Source: Parvimonas sp015257355
GTDB lineage: Bacteria; Bacillota; Clostridia; Tissierellales; Peptoniphilaceae
NCBI RefSeq assembly: GCF_050262165.1
Contig: NZ_CP189844.1
Strand: one strand, 5' to 3'
Length of the DNA: 64,000 nt
The position numbers and the translations under genes are program-made. Under the pieces are notes generated by a model. That model was not told the origin of the DNA, made no database searches, and saw only the letters and a program-made list of their open reading frames with translations. Shown here piece after piece: positions 36,594 to 46,782 of this stretch; position 1 is the stretch's first letter; the number at the start of each line of letters is the position of its first letter.

Positions 36594-38347
36594 CTACGCT
36601 TCTAATTCTTTTTCTAATTCGTCAACTAGACCTTTGAAAACATCTAGAGCTTTGTTAATAGAATTTTTATCTTCCATATCAATTCCAGCTGTTCTTAATT
36701 GTTCAATTGGTTGGTGTCTACATCCGTCTTTTAAGAAGTTTCTATAGCTCTTTAACGCTTCTTTATCTCCTGCAATTACTCTACTTGATAAGAAACTTGC
36801 AGCACAAAAACTTGTTGCATATTTATATACATAGAAATTGTTGTAGAAATGAGGTATTCTTGCCCATAAGTAACTAGCAATTTCACTCTTTTCAACATGT
36901 TCTCCATAATATTTATCATTTAATTCTTGCATTATTCTTGTGAAATCATCAGCAGTTAAAGCATTTCCTTCTTCAACTTCTAAATGAGTATTCTTTTCAA
37001 ATTCAGCAAACATTGTTTGTCTAAATACTGTTCCAATAAACATATTGATATAATGATTTAATATATAAATCTTTTCATGTTTATCTTTAACATTCTTTAA
37101 CATATAGTCTAATAGAGTTAATTCGTTAAAAGTTGATGCAACTTCTGCAACGAAAATCTTATATTGTGCATATAGATAATCATTGTCTGATTTTGAATAA
37201 TAGCTATGCATTGAATGTCCAAATTCATGAGCTAATGTGAACATACTGTCTAAATCATCAGTATAGTTCATTAGGATATATGGATCTGTGTCAAAGCTTC
37301 CCCAAGAATATGCTCCACCAGCTTTTCCTTCTCTTGGATAAACGTCAACCCAACGATCTTCAAATCCTCTATTTAAAACTTCAATATAGTCTTCTCCTAA
37401 TGGTTTAAGACCTTCAGTTATTAATTCTCTTGCTTTTTCATAAGAATATTTTTGGTCAAATTCTTTTTCTAAATTAAGATAAAGATCCCATAAATATTGT
37501 TTATCTTTCTTTAAAGCTTTCTTTCTCAATCCATAATATTTATGAAGTGATGGTAAATATTCTTCAATACTTTCGATTAATGAGTCATAAACTGTTTCAG
37601 GAACACAATCTTGGAATAATTCCATATATCTAGCTGAAGGATACTTTTTAACCTTAGCAAGAATAGTTAAATTCTTAATTGCACTGTATAAAGTAGTAGC
37701 ATAAGTGTTTTTGAATTTTGAAACAGTTCCATACATCTTGTCAAACGCTTCTTTTCTTACTTCTTCATTTTCATCTAAAAGAAAACTATTGAAATTAGCA
37801 GCAGTTAATTTTTCTCCATTTTTACTTTCAATATTACCATAATCTAAGTCAGCATAGCTTAACATATAGAATGAGTTTTGACCAGTTCCAACCATTTCAC
37901 TAGTATTTGCAAGAAGTTCTTCTTCTGATTCACTTAAAGTATGTGGTTTAAATCTTAAAATGTTTTCAAAATGAACTCTATACTTTTCATTATCTCCTTC
38001 TTTATAAAAGTTTTCTAATTCTTCATTAGATAATTCCATTAAGAATGGATCAAAAAATGCCATAGCTGAACTCAATCTTGTTCCTAATGAGTTTACTTCT
38101 AAAGCTAATTTTTGAAATTCAGAAATTCTACTATCTTCATCTCTTTTCATATATGCGTAAGTATATAATTTTTCTGCAAGTCTATTTGCTTTTTCAGATA
38201 ATTCCATAATATTTCTTAAATTTTTAACTGATTTTTCTTCCTTTGTAAGTCTTTCAACATACTCATCACAAAGTTTAATTTCTGCTCTTGCTTCATCTAC
38301 ATTTTTGTAGATTTTTTTTTTAATGATGACCAATTATATTTTTCCAT
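36594..38347 (-). CDS. pepF: oligoendopeptidase F, frameshift near the start
   Basis: A zinc metallopeptidase (M3) that breaks down oligopeptides in the cytoplasm. The active site is FTLAHEFGHSMHSYY (about 388-402), with glutamate ligand further on (FVAEVASTFNE). The long frame opens with only a TTG at 38333. Upstream an ATG (38347) with GGAGG starts MEKYNWSSLKKK in another frame; it joins the body if the A10 tract (38311-38320) had eleven A. So the gene runs from 38347 with one missing A. Could be phase variation, more likely an error. Confidence 0.93.
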
Positions 38348-38426
38348 CATAACCTCCAAATAAAAATTAAATTTTCACACATTAATTCTACCATTTTTTA
38401 AACTTTTTATCAATATATTCATATAA

Positions 38427-38454
38427 AAAAAAGAATGTTTTCACATTCTTTTTT
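38427..38454 (-). terminator. terminator after the DsrE-like gene
   Basis: Stem AAAGAATG/CATTCTTT with 6-base loop and T run on the minus strand, between the DsrE-like gene and pepF. Confidence 0.75.
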
Positions 38455-38461
38455 ACATATC

Positions 38462-38785
38462 CTAGTCTATTGTATATTCTATCCAGCCTTCAGATTTTCT
38501 TTTAATTATTTCACCGATTCCCGCTGAAACAATTTGGATATTTTTTTGTTCATAATCAGGTTTTAAACCGTTTAAGGCATTTTTACAGAGTTTAACTTGC
38601 AAACTTTCGTCTTTGAAAAACTCATCTTCTTCCAAGAAATGTGTAACGACATTACCTGCGCAAACTATTTCTATTTCGCAAGTATCTCCCATTTCCTCGC
38701 AATATCTTCTGTAATTTACAATTTTTGCTTTTAGTTTATCTATAAGTTTAAGTCTTTCAATTCTAAATAGTACTTTATAATTCAT
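38462..38785 (-). CDS. DsrE-family protein
   Basis: A 107-residue soluble protein. IEIVCAGNVVTHFLEED (about 38-54), KLCKNALNGLKPD (about 65-77) and QIVSAGIGEIIKRKSEGWIE (about 83-102) match the DsrE/YchN fold, including the cysteine in the LCKNAL helix. Homologues handle protein-bound sulfur; a sulfur role here is inference. It follows the PBP gene by 8 bases in the same direction. Confidence 0.8.
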   Translation of the reverse strand: MNYKVLFRIERLKLIDKLKAKIVNYRRYCEEMGDTCEIEIVCAGNVVTHFLEEDEFFKDESLQVKLCKNALNGLKPDYEQKNIQIVSAGIGEIIKRKSEGWIEYTID

Positions 38786-38793
38786 ATTATCTC

Positions 38794-40198
38794 CTAATAT
38801 CCAAGTTCTATCGCCTTATTTACAAGTTTTTTTACAAGCGGAATCATTTCGGCAGCTATTTTATTTTCCTCTTCAAAAAATGCAGTACAAACAATTGTAG
38901 GATTATCTACAGGATAAAAAACAGTTACCCAAGAGTGAATCTTATCTTTTGTTTTTTCAGCAGTTCCTGTCTTACCTGCAACTTTCTTTCCTTTTATGAA
39001 TCCAACAAAGTTTGTATCTCCAGAAGATTTTAAATAATCTTTCATTGTATCCATTATTTGCTTATCTGCAACTTTTGATAATATTTCTGGTGTTGTCTTT
39101 TCGATGATTTTTCCATTTGGATCTATGATTTCTCCTACTATATAAGGCCTCATCATATTTCCACCATTTGCAATTGCACTTGTATATAGAGCAACATGTA
39201 ATGGAGTAACCAAGTCTTTTCCTTGTCCAAATGCTGCTGTTGCAAGTTCTAATGAAGTAGTTTTATCATTATATGGAATTGGAGAAACTGCAACTTTTAA
39301 GTCGAATGGAATTTCTTGTCCAAACATAAATAAATTTTTACTTATATCAATCATAGTTTCAACACCAATTTTTTGAACTTGATCGGCAAAATAAGCATTT
39401 GAAGATTTTACTAATGCTTTTCTTAAATCTATATTTCCATTAGCTTCTTTAGCATAGTTATTAATCTTATAGTGGTCAATTGTTGTTGAACCTTTATCAT
39501 TGTATTTTAATTCGCTTGGGCTTAATTTTTCTAATAATGCTGTACCAGTTATTAGTTTATAAACAGATCCTGGTGGAAAAAGCCCAGCAATGCTTCTAGC
39601 AATAAGCGGTGCATTTTCTTCATCAGCAATAATATTTGCCCAGTTTGATTCAATTTTATTTGGATCAAATGTAGGTCTATCAGCCATTGCAATTATTGAT
39701 CCCGTTTGTGGATTCATTAAAATCATTGAGCCTTTATGTCCTTCTAAAAGAGAAAGAGCATATTTTTGTAATTCTGTATTTGTTGTCAATTTTACAGAAT
39801 TACCCTCTTTTTGTTCAATTTAATATTTTCTTTAACTCTCCTATTGGAGTTTTATCTTGTTTGTTTAAAAGAGTTGCATTGAATTTTTTCTCAATTCCAG
39901 TTTTTCCATATTTTTTACTGTTGTATCCAACTATATGAGCATAAACTTCTCCATATGGAAAAAATCTATATTTTTCGCCACTATCGTCAGTTTTAGTTTC
40001 AGCTAAAATATTTCCCTTAGAATCTAAAATGTTTCCTCTTTTTAATTTATTGTCATCAACCCAATTTCTTTTATTATCTTCAGAGTTTTTAAGTTTATCT
40101 GCTTTTACAACTTGAAAATAAGTCATATATGCAAGTATTAAAATAAATAATAAACTTATAAATGTTAAAACTCTTTTATATCTTTTAGTTTCAACCAT
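38794..40198 (-). CDS. penicillin-binding protein transpeptidase, frameshifted
   Basis: A monofunctional class B type transpeptidase crosslinking peptidoglycan. One N-terminal membrane helix (VLTFISLLFILILAYMTYF), a short dimerisation part, then the catalytic domain: SxxK in PPGSVYKLITG, SxN in SSNAYFADQ, and KTG in VAGKTGTAEK. The frame breaks at about 39815; removing one A from TTAAATTGAA joins ...ELKKIL to IEQKEGNSVKLTTNTELQKY. About 468 residues. It lies 9 bases after ftsW, an FtsW-PBP pair typical of SEDS glycosyltransferase partners. Confidence 0.9.
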
Positions 40199-40207
40199 AT
40201 TACCCTC

Positions 40208-41472
40208 CTAAATATTTTCTTCAGAGGCATACTGTAAAATTCCCAAAGCAATGAAACTTGAAAGAATTGAAGAACCTCCATAACTTACAAATGGAATTGT
40301 AATTCCTGTAAGTGGAATAAGTTTTAAAATTCCTCCAAACATTATCAATGATTGGAAAGCGAAAATTAATGATAGGCAAAAAGCTACATATTTATAGAAT
40401 CTGTTATGTTGTTCCATAGATGTTTTTATCCCTCTATATGTTAGAATTAAGAACAGCATAACAACGCCCATTCCCATTAAAATTCCCATTTCTTCACAAA
40501 TGCTTGCAAATATATAGTCACTTTCTGCAAAAGGAATATAATCAGGTCTTCCAAGTCCAAGTCCTTTGCCGAAAAATCCACCACTTGCTATTGCATAGAA
40601 GCCTTGAATTATTTGATAACCCATTCCATCAGCATACTTAAATGGATCTAACCAAATTTTAACTCTGACTTTAACGTGAGTAAACAAAATATATCCTAAA
40701 ACAGCTCCACATGAAAGAACCAAAAGATTAATAAACATATATTTTCTATGAGGTTCATACATATATTGTGCAAACATAAATACACCTGAGAAAACAAGTA
40801 CTGTTCCTAAATCTTTTTTTTTTAAAAATAGAAAACCTAAAAAAGTATAGAAAAAGAAATGTAAACTATATTTTTTAAAAATATCTTTTTCAAACTTTTC
40901 TCTATTTTTATAATAAGCTGCAATAAGAAAAACAAAAGCAATCTTAATAAGCTCAGATGGTTGGAAAGCAAAATTTGAACCTAATCTTATCCAGTTTTTT
41001 GCACCATTAATTCTTTTACCAAATAGAAAAGTTGCAATAAATAGTAGATAAGATATTGCTGCATAAAAATAATACATTTTGCTCCATATTTTTATATATT
41101 TTAAAACTAAATATATTAGCCAAAAAGCTATAATCCCTATACAAAACCATATAATTTGTCTAAATGCTAACTTGTCATTAAGTCTATAAATTTCTAAAAT
41201 CCCAATAGAAAAAAGCATATTTGCAATAAGCATTATATAGTAATCGCCCCTTGTAAACTTTTGAACTAATTTCCCTGAAATATATACAAAGCTGATTAAG
41301 GCAATCATAAAAATTAACTTTTTGTTCTATTAAAATTCGCAAAATCTCTAGCCATAATTAGAAATAAGCCTAATATTTGAAAGAATAGCAAAAGACCTTG
41401 AATACTCTTTGTGCTAACATAGGAATTTACGCTTAAAGTTCTAAATCTTGACTTTAAAATTTTACTAATCAT
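40208..41472 (-). CDS. ftsW: FtsW/RodA/SpoVE-family peptidoglycan polymerase, frameshifted
   Basis: SEDS membrane glycosyltransferase polymerising lipid II. The long frame (from 41308) has about nine helices and the family motifs GAKNWIRLGSNFAFQPSELIKIA and IPLTGITIPFVSYGGSS. Upstream, in another frame from an ATG at 41472, MISKILKSRFRTLSVNSYVS and GLLLFFQILGLFLIMARDF supply the first membrane helix seen in clostridial relatives. One A is missing from an A run at about 41316-41321. It overlaps the FHA gene by 8 bases. FtsW versus RodA cannot be separated from sequence here. Confidence 0.88.
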
Positions 41473-41971
41473 CATCAACTTCCTCATTTACAAATAAGAA
41501 TTCAATTCGACCAACGTCAATTAAATCTTTATCTTTAAGTTCAATAGCCTCTGTAATAGGTTCTCCATTTAATAGAGTTCCATTAGCAGAACCTAAGTCT
41601 TCAATATAATAAATTCCGTCATCCTTTATAATCCTCATATGATTTTTAGAAATGAATTTATCATTAATAACAATATCATTAGAATCTCCACGACCTAATG
41701 TAGTTTCGTCATTTATATAATAATGTTCATGAACCTTAAAAGGTAGACTCTCTTTTCTGTTAATAAGTTTCAAATAAGTATTTGAAACTTCACTCATTTC
41801 ACTTGTTGTGCTAATATCAAAGTATATCATTTTAATTATATTATAAATAAAATAATAGATAATAATAACAAAAATATATTTAAAAATAATAGCCATTAAA
41901 TCATATAGCTTTAAATTTCCAAATGTTTCAACGGAAAAAATACCTTCCAATATGTCGAAAATTTTATCCAT
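41465..41971 (-). CDS. FHA-domain membrane protein
   Basis: A 168-residue protein with one or two N-terminal membrane helices (about 21-52) and a C-terminal FHA domain that binds phosphothreonine: LGRGDSNDIVINDKFISKNH (about 93-112) and YIEDLGSANGTLLNGEPI (about 121-138), with the key G-R, S-x-x-H and N-G residues. It precedes ftsW and the PBP gene in one operon, suggesting control of wall synthesis by a Ser/Thr kinase, which is not encoded in this window. Confidence 0.9.
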   Translation of the reverse strand: MDKIFDILEGIFSVETFGNLKLYDLMAIIFKYIFVIIIYYFIYNIIKMIYFDISTTSEMSEVSNTYLKLINRKESLPFKVHEHYYINDETTLGRGDSNDIVINDKFISKNHMRIIKDDGIYYIEDLGSANGTLLNGEPITEAIELKDKDLIDVGRIEFLFVNEEVDDD

Positions 41972-42060
41972 ATATCCTCCTAAGTTTATGTTAAAATCCT
42001 AATTTATCAACTTTTATTTTACCATAAATACTAAAAGTAGTCAAAATTTAGACATAAAAA

Positions 42061-42084
42061 AATGGCAATCATTAAATTGCCATT
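42061..42084 (-). terminator. terminator of the lipoprotein gene
   Basis: Stem AATGGCAAT/ATTGCCATT, 6-base loop, T run on the minus strand. Confidence 0.85.
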
Positions 42085-42090
42085 CTAAAA

Positions 42091-43013
42091 TTATTTTTTA
42101 GGAAGTTCAATTGTTGATGAAGATTTGATTGTCTTAATAGCTTGTTTTGCTATTTCAATCATATCTTGTTCAGTTAAATGTCTAGTTTTTCCTGATTTTG
42201 CAAATGGACCAGTAGACTTAACACTATAATCAAAATTTATTTCTAAAATTGCTTTATCACTAATTTCGTAAGTCAATCTAAATTCAGTATCCGGTTTTTC
42301 CTTTGGATTTTTTTTGTCAAAAAGATGTATATGATATTGAAGCTCTATGTTCTCCACTATCTACAATAGGAATTGTAACATATTGTTCGAATTGTTTTTG
42401 AATTTCTTGAGCTTCTCCAAGATGATAATCATAGGCACTTTTATCTTTTGTTCTGTGAATTGAAATACCGTGAGTAATATGAGCATTAACTTCTTTATTT
42501 CCTATATCAAAATATCCTTCTCCGCCACCGCCGGGACTAGAAAATATATATTCATTTTCTTTAATTAAAGGTGCAACATCTTTAATTAGAAGATCAGCAT
42601 TTTTATCTTTACTTGGATCAATTTGTTTTCTAACTGTCATAGCATCACTTGTATTTTGTACAATAAATCTATTATTAGTATAAGTGTCATTAGGTAGTTC
42701 AATTTCTACAGTTGCTACAAAATCTCCAGGTATAACATTTCCTGCAATATTGCCATGATAACCTATTCTAACAACTGATGTTTCTGTTTGATTAAAAGGC
42801 CATTCTTTTTCATTTTTTTTTTCAAATGTTGAGCCTTCTTTTTGAACTTTAGCAGCATTATTAGAATTATCACTTTCTTTTCCCTTGTTATCATCTTTTT
42901 TTTGTTTCTTCTTGTTTTGTAGATGTTTCAGCAGGTTTTTCTTTTGATTTTGAACAACCGGCAAATGCTAATAAAGCTAAACTACAAATAAGAAATTGTT
43001 TTAAATTTTTCAT
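42091..43013 (-). CDS. putative lipoprotein, two frameshifts
   Basis: The ATG at 43013 (GGAGG upstream) opens MKNLKQFLICSLALLAFAGC, a lipoprotein signal peptide with lipobox LAFAGC. A lysine-rich linker leads to an A8 tract (42896-42903) where the frame breaks; one A extra. The body reads KKDDNKGKESDNSNNAAK, then a beta-rich domain (VVRIGYHGNIAGNVIPGDF). A second break near 42350 (one extra G) joins YVTIPIVDS to ENIELQYHIHLFDKKNPKEK. Total about 307 residues. I do not recognise the family. Surface-exposed, function unknown. Confidence 0.72.
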
Positions 43014-43115
43014 AATATCCTCCGTTTTTTTATTTTAAAAAATCTAAATTTACTTTTATTTATTTTACCACAACTACAAAAAGAAGTCAAAATTTAAGCA
43101 ACAATACATTCAATT

Positions 43116-44637
43116 TTAAATTACAAGTTCCAATCCGTTTTTGTTAAGTTTATATACCTTATCACAAACCTCATTAATATATTTTTTATCGTGAGAAACT
43201 GAAATTATTGCTCCTTTATATGATTTTAATAATTTTCTTATTTCCACTGACGAAAAAGGAGATAAATTCCTTGTAGGCTCATCTAAAATTAAAACTTCAG
43301 GATTTTCTAAAATCATTTTTAAAAAGTAAATTTTTGCCTTTTGTCCTCCTGAAAGTGATTTTAAATTGTGAAACATCTCATCTGCAGTAAACTTCATTGA
43401 ACCCAAAAACGTTCTAATCTTAGTAGTTTCTTCCTTTTCGTAAGTCTTACTCAAATAATCTATAATGCTCATATCAACATTCATCTTATCATCATAATTT
43501 TGTGGCATATATGCAATCTTTACATTTTTCTTTATATTTTCCAAAATTTTCTTTAAAAGAGTTGTCTTTCCTATTCCATTTTCTCCAATTATACAGATTT
43601 TATCTGCACCAAATACCTTTAATTCTATATTTTCACTCAAAATTTTAGAACCAATAATTAGTTTTTCCAAACTCAAATCCAAAATTTCCTTTTTTGAAGA
43701 ATAATTAACAGTTTCATCAAATTTTACAAAAATAGATTCTTCATAATCAGGAAAATCAAGTAAATTCTCCTTTTCTTTTTCGAGTCTTCTACCAATTGAC
43801 TTTACAGAATGCATTTTATCTTTAAGGTTTTTTCCAGCATGATCATCTTTTGTACTCCTTATCTCATGTTGCACTCTTTCATAAACTCTCTGATATTTTT
43901 TTACTTTCTTATCAAATTCTTCTTTTTGTTTTTTTGCATTTTTTTCCTGTCTTTCAATAGCATTTCCCCTGTTTTCAACATAATTTTCATAATCCAACTT
44001 TTCAATTGAAATCTTTGGCTTTTGTTTTCTCATAAGCTGTTCAATATGAATAATTACATTTGCACAATTTTCAATTAAATCCTCATCATGAGAAATGAAA
44101 ATTATTGGAACATCAATACTATTTATAAAATTCTTAAGCCATTCAATAGAATTTATATCCAAATCATTACTAGGCTCGTCCAATAAAAGACAAGTAGGCT
44201 CTTTCATAAGTTCACAAAGTAAAATAAATTTAATTCTTTCTCCACCTGATAATTCAATTATCCTTTGCTTTTCATTTATTAAATTTTCATCAAAATTTAA
44301 CTCTTTTAATAATTTATAAAAAAAATTATAGTCAAAAAAATTCCTCTTTAATTTTATTTTCAAGATATTCCTTTGTTGAAAAATCTAAAATCTTTGCTTC
44401 CAAAATCTGTGGTAAATATCCAATAACTTCATTTTTCTTATTTATCTCTCCACTTATTTCAGCATACTCTTTTAAGCCCTCATCATCTACTATCGCTTTT
44501 AAAATGCTGGATTTTCCGTTTCCCTCTTCTCCAATTATACAAGCTTTCATTCCTCTTTCTAAAGAAAAGCTGAAATCATCAATTACTGTTCTTAAATCTT
44601 TCACTAAATATATCGTTAAATTTTTTATACTAAGCAT
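43116..44637 (-). CDS. ABC-F family ATPase (antibiotic-resistance type?), frameshifted
   Basis: A soluble twin ATPase of the ABC-F class, which acts on the ribosome. Domain 1: Walker A GEEGNGKSS (about 38), signature ELSGGERIKF, Walker B CLLLDEPSNDLD. An interdomain linker rich in charged residues follows, then domain 2: GENGIGKTTLLKK, SLSGGQKAKIYF, VLILDEPTRNLSPFS. No membrane segments. The frame breaks at 44332-44340, where T7 should be T6 (KEEFFDYNFFYKLL). About 507 residues. The attenuator leader upstream is typical of inducible resistance ABC-F genes; drug class not predictable. Confidence 0.87.
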
Positions 44638-44663
44638 ATATCCTCCTAATTTAAGCCACAAAA

Positions 44664-44689
44664 AAATGGCAACCTACTTATTGCCATTT
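44664..44689 (-). terminator. attenuator terminator in front of the ABC-F gene
   Basis: Hairpin AAATGGCAA-n8-TTGCCATTT plus T run, 27 bases before the ABC-F start codon. The downstream arm sequence recurs at 44753-44761 inside the leader peptide gene, so an alternative antiterminator can form. Confidence 0.88.
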
Positions 44690-44749
44690 CAACATTCACT
44701 TTACAACTCAAAAAGGAGTCCTAAAAAGAACACAAAAAGGAATGCATAA

Positions 44750-44803
44750 CTAAAATGGCAACAAAAAACTAAGCTCTAAAAAGCTATTAAATTTCTGTCT
44801 CAT
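44750..44803 (-). CDS. 17-residue leader peptide of the ABC-F gene
   Basis: Encodes MRQKFNSFLELSFLLPF. Its last codons TTG CCA TTT copy one arm of the attenuator and can pair with the AAATGGCAA arm at 44681-44689 (minus strand), undoing the terminator. A ribosome stalled by a drug, or lack of translation, would change which hairpin forms. It lies between a consensus promoter and the ABC-F gene. An M-stop mini-frame (ATG TAA at 44817-44822) with a perfect AGGAGG precedes it. Translation is inferred. Confidence 0.65.
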   Translation of the reverse strand: MRQKFNSFLELSFLLPF

Positions 44804-44872
44804 AATAGTTATCTTATTACATTCCTTCCTCCTGAATTTCTAATTAATTTTTGATATCTCTATATCACTTAA

Positions 44873-44901
44873 ATTCTAACACAAACAAATTAAAGTGTCA
44901 A
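44873..44901 (-). promoter_or_regulatory. promoter of the ABC-F leader and gene
   Basis: TTGACA (44896-44901) and TAGAAT (44873-44878), 17 bases apart on the minus strand, about 70 bases before the leader peptide. Confidence 0.88.
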
Positions 44902-44904
44902 ATT

Positions 44905-45534
44905 TTAATTAAAGTAAATAAGTATTCCTACTATTATAATCAATAAAAGCATTACCAAAAGAATATTTTTTTTTTTTATTCTTTTATCTTCGTATTCATC
45001 TGCAGATTTTTCAAAATCTTTAAGTATATCTTTAGGAATTGAAACTCTATTTACTTCTTTTTTTTCTCCGTCTTTATAAATATAATAAAGTTGTTCTCCG
45101 TCACTCATTTTATACGAATAGTTTCCAATACTATAACCACTTTCAAAATTAGATGAATTAGAATTTGATGTAGAAATAATACTTTTTTCTGTAAACATCT
45201 CCGGCTCTAAAATATCAACCATAGCTTTTTCTTTTTCTAAATCAAAATTATATTTGTCTTTTACATATTTTACAGCTTCTTCTTTTCTATTTTCTCTTAT
45301 CAGTGCATATAAATCATTATCATATATCCTAGAAATAATCGAATTTTTAAACATATCGGGAAAATCTTCTTTTGATAAACCACGGTTTTTTCCTTCAAAA
45401 AATTCCAATGTTTTTGTCATCTTATCAACTGTTTCTTTTGCGTCTTTGAAATCCATATCATATTTATTTTTAACATACTTTACAGCTTCTTCTTTTCTTT
45501 TTTGTTTTAATAAATCATATAATTCTTCATCCAT
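44905..45534 (-). CDS. membrane protein with repeated EAVKYVKDKY motif, paralogue 1
   Basis: A 209-residue protein. The motif LYxLxxxxRKEEAVKYVKxKY occurs twice (about 4-26 and 76-98), each followed by a helix with VD. The segments look like the C-terminal hairpin of ribosomal L7/L12 (EAIKxVRxxTGLGLKEAK), a resemblance only. Then come YSYKMSDGEQLYYIYKDGEK and a C-terminal membrane helix (about 190-207). So it is a tail-anchored, mostly cytoplasmic protein. It is a tandem paralogue of the next gene upstream. Function unknown. Confidence 0.75.
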   Translation of the reverse strand: MDEELYDLLKQKRKEEAVKYVKNKYDMDFKDAKETVDKMTKTLEFFEGKNRGLSKEDFPDMFKNSIISRIYDNDLYALIRENRKEEAVKYVKDKYNFDLEKEKAMVDILEPEMFTEKSIISTSNSNSSNFESGYSIGNYSYKMSDGEQLYYIYKDGEKKEVNRVSIPKDILKDFEKSADEYEDKRIKKKNILLVMLLLIIIVGILIYFN

Positions 45535-45642
45535 CGCTTACTCCAATATAATATGTAGATTTCAATTTTTCTAGTTCGTATGAATTATTTTAGTTTTGAC
45601 TTATCCCAAGTCAAAAATCCCATTTCTTTAAAATGTCAAACT

Positions 45643-46285
45643 TTAATTAAAGTAAAAATATATTCCTACTATTAATGCTACCAATACAATTCCCCAAAAG
45701 AAATTTTTTGTTCTGGATTCTTTATCTTCATATTCATCTGAAGCTTTTTCTCCAGCTTTTTCAAAATATTTAAGTATTTCACTAGGAATTGCCGTTCTAC
45801 TTACTTCTCTTTTTTCTCCGTCTTTATATGCATAGTAATGTTGTTTTCCATCAATCATTTCATAAGAATAACTTTCGGTACTATAGCCACTTCCATATTT
45901 AGAAAAATTCGTTTTTGACGCAGAAATAATATTTTTCTCTGTAAACATCATAGGAGATTCAACATCTAGACTATCAACTATATTTTTTTTTGATGTCTTT
46001 AAGTCAAAATTATATTTATCTCTAATGTACTTTACAGCTTCTATTTTTCTATTTTCTTTTATTAAAAGATATAAATTATCATCAGATATTTCTGATGTGC
46101 TAAAATCATTATTTATATTTGTATTGTTATTCATAAGTTCTCCTTCAAAGTAATCAAGCTTTTCAATCAGTCTATCTACTGTATCTTTTGAAGTTTTATA
46201 ATCCATTTCATATTTATTTCCAACATACTTTATAGCTTCTACTTTTCTTTTTTTTTTTTAATAAATCATATAATTCTTCGTCCAT
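45643..46285 (-). CDS. membrane protein with repeated EAVKYVKDKY motif, paralogue 2, frameshifted
   Basis: Same layout as the neighbour downstream: two LYxLIKENRKxEAVKY repeats, a YSYEMIDGKQHYYAYKDGEK segment and a C-terminal membrane helix. The ATG at 46285 overlaps the trmL stop (TAATG) and starts MDEELYDLLKKKRKVEAIKY, nearly the same as paralogue 1. A run of twelve A (46247-46259) breaks the frame, and eleven would restore it. As read, only an internal ATG at 46206 gives a 187-residue product. Possible phase variation or error. Confidence 0.72.
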
Positions 46286-46782
46286 TATTTACTCCAATGT
46301 AATCTATGTAATTCTCCAAACTTTTCAAGTTCTGAAAAATCTTGTTGTCTTAATGCTTCATATAATATTATTGAAGCTGAATTTGAAAGATTAAGTGAAC
46401 GAATTTCTCCCCACATAGGAATTCTTACACAATGTTCTTCGTTTTTAACTAAAATTTCTTCTGGAATTCCTTTACTCTCTTTTCCAAACATTATATAGTC
46501 ATTTGGTGAATAATCTACCTTATCGTAAGTTTTTTTCGCCTTTGTTGTTGCAAAATAAATATTTGCATTCGGATTTTTTTCGTAGAAATCTTCAATGTTT
46601 TCATAGACAAAAAGTTTTAATTTATCCCAATAATCAAGTCCTGATCTCTTTACCATTTTATCATCAAGTGAAAAACCTAATGGCTTAATTAAATGTAGTT
46701 TAGTGTCTGTTGCTACACAAGTTCTTCCAATAGCTCCAGTATTGAAAGGAATTTCTGGTTCTAATAAAACTATATTAAACAA
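46285..46782 (-). CDS. trmL: tRNA (cytidine/uridine-2'-O) methyltransferase TrmL
   Basis: Methylates the wobble-base ribose of tRNA-Leu. The 165 residues begin LFNIVLLEPEIPFNTGAIGR from a TTG (46782), with AAAGGAGAG upstream, and contain HLIKPLGFSLDDKMVKRSGLDYWD, IMFGKESKGIPEE and IPMWGEIRSLNLSNSASI, the SPOUT knot motifs. As assembled, this frame is fused to the upstream YoaK-like frame because an A8 tract replaces A7. I treat them as two genes; with seven A the upstream gene would stop within trmL. Confidence 0.9.
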   Translation of the reverse strand: MFNIVLLEPEIPFNTGAIGRTCVATDTKLHLIKPLGFSLDDKMVKRSGLDYWDKLKLFVYENIEDFYEKNPNANIYFATTKAKKTYDKVDYSPNDYIMFGKESKGIPEEILVKNEEHCVRIPMWGEIRSLNLSNSASIILYEALRQQDFSELEKFGELHRLHWSK

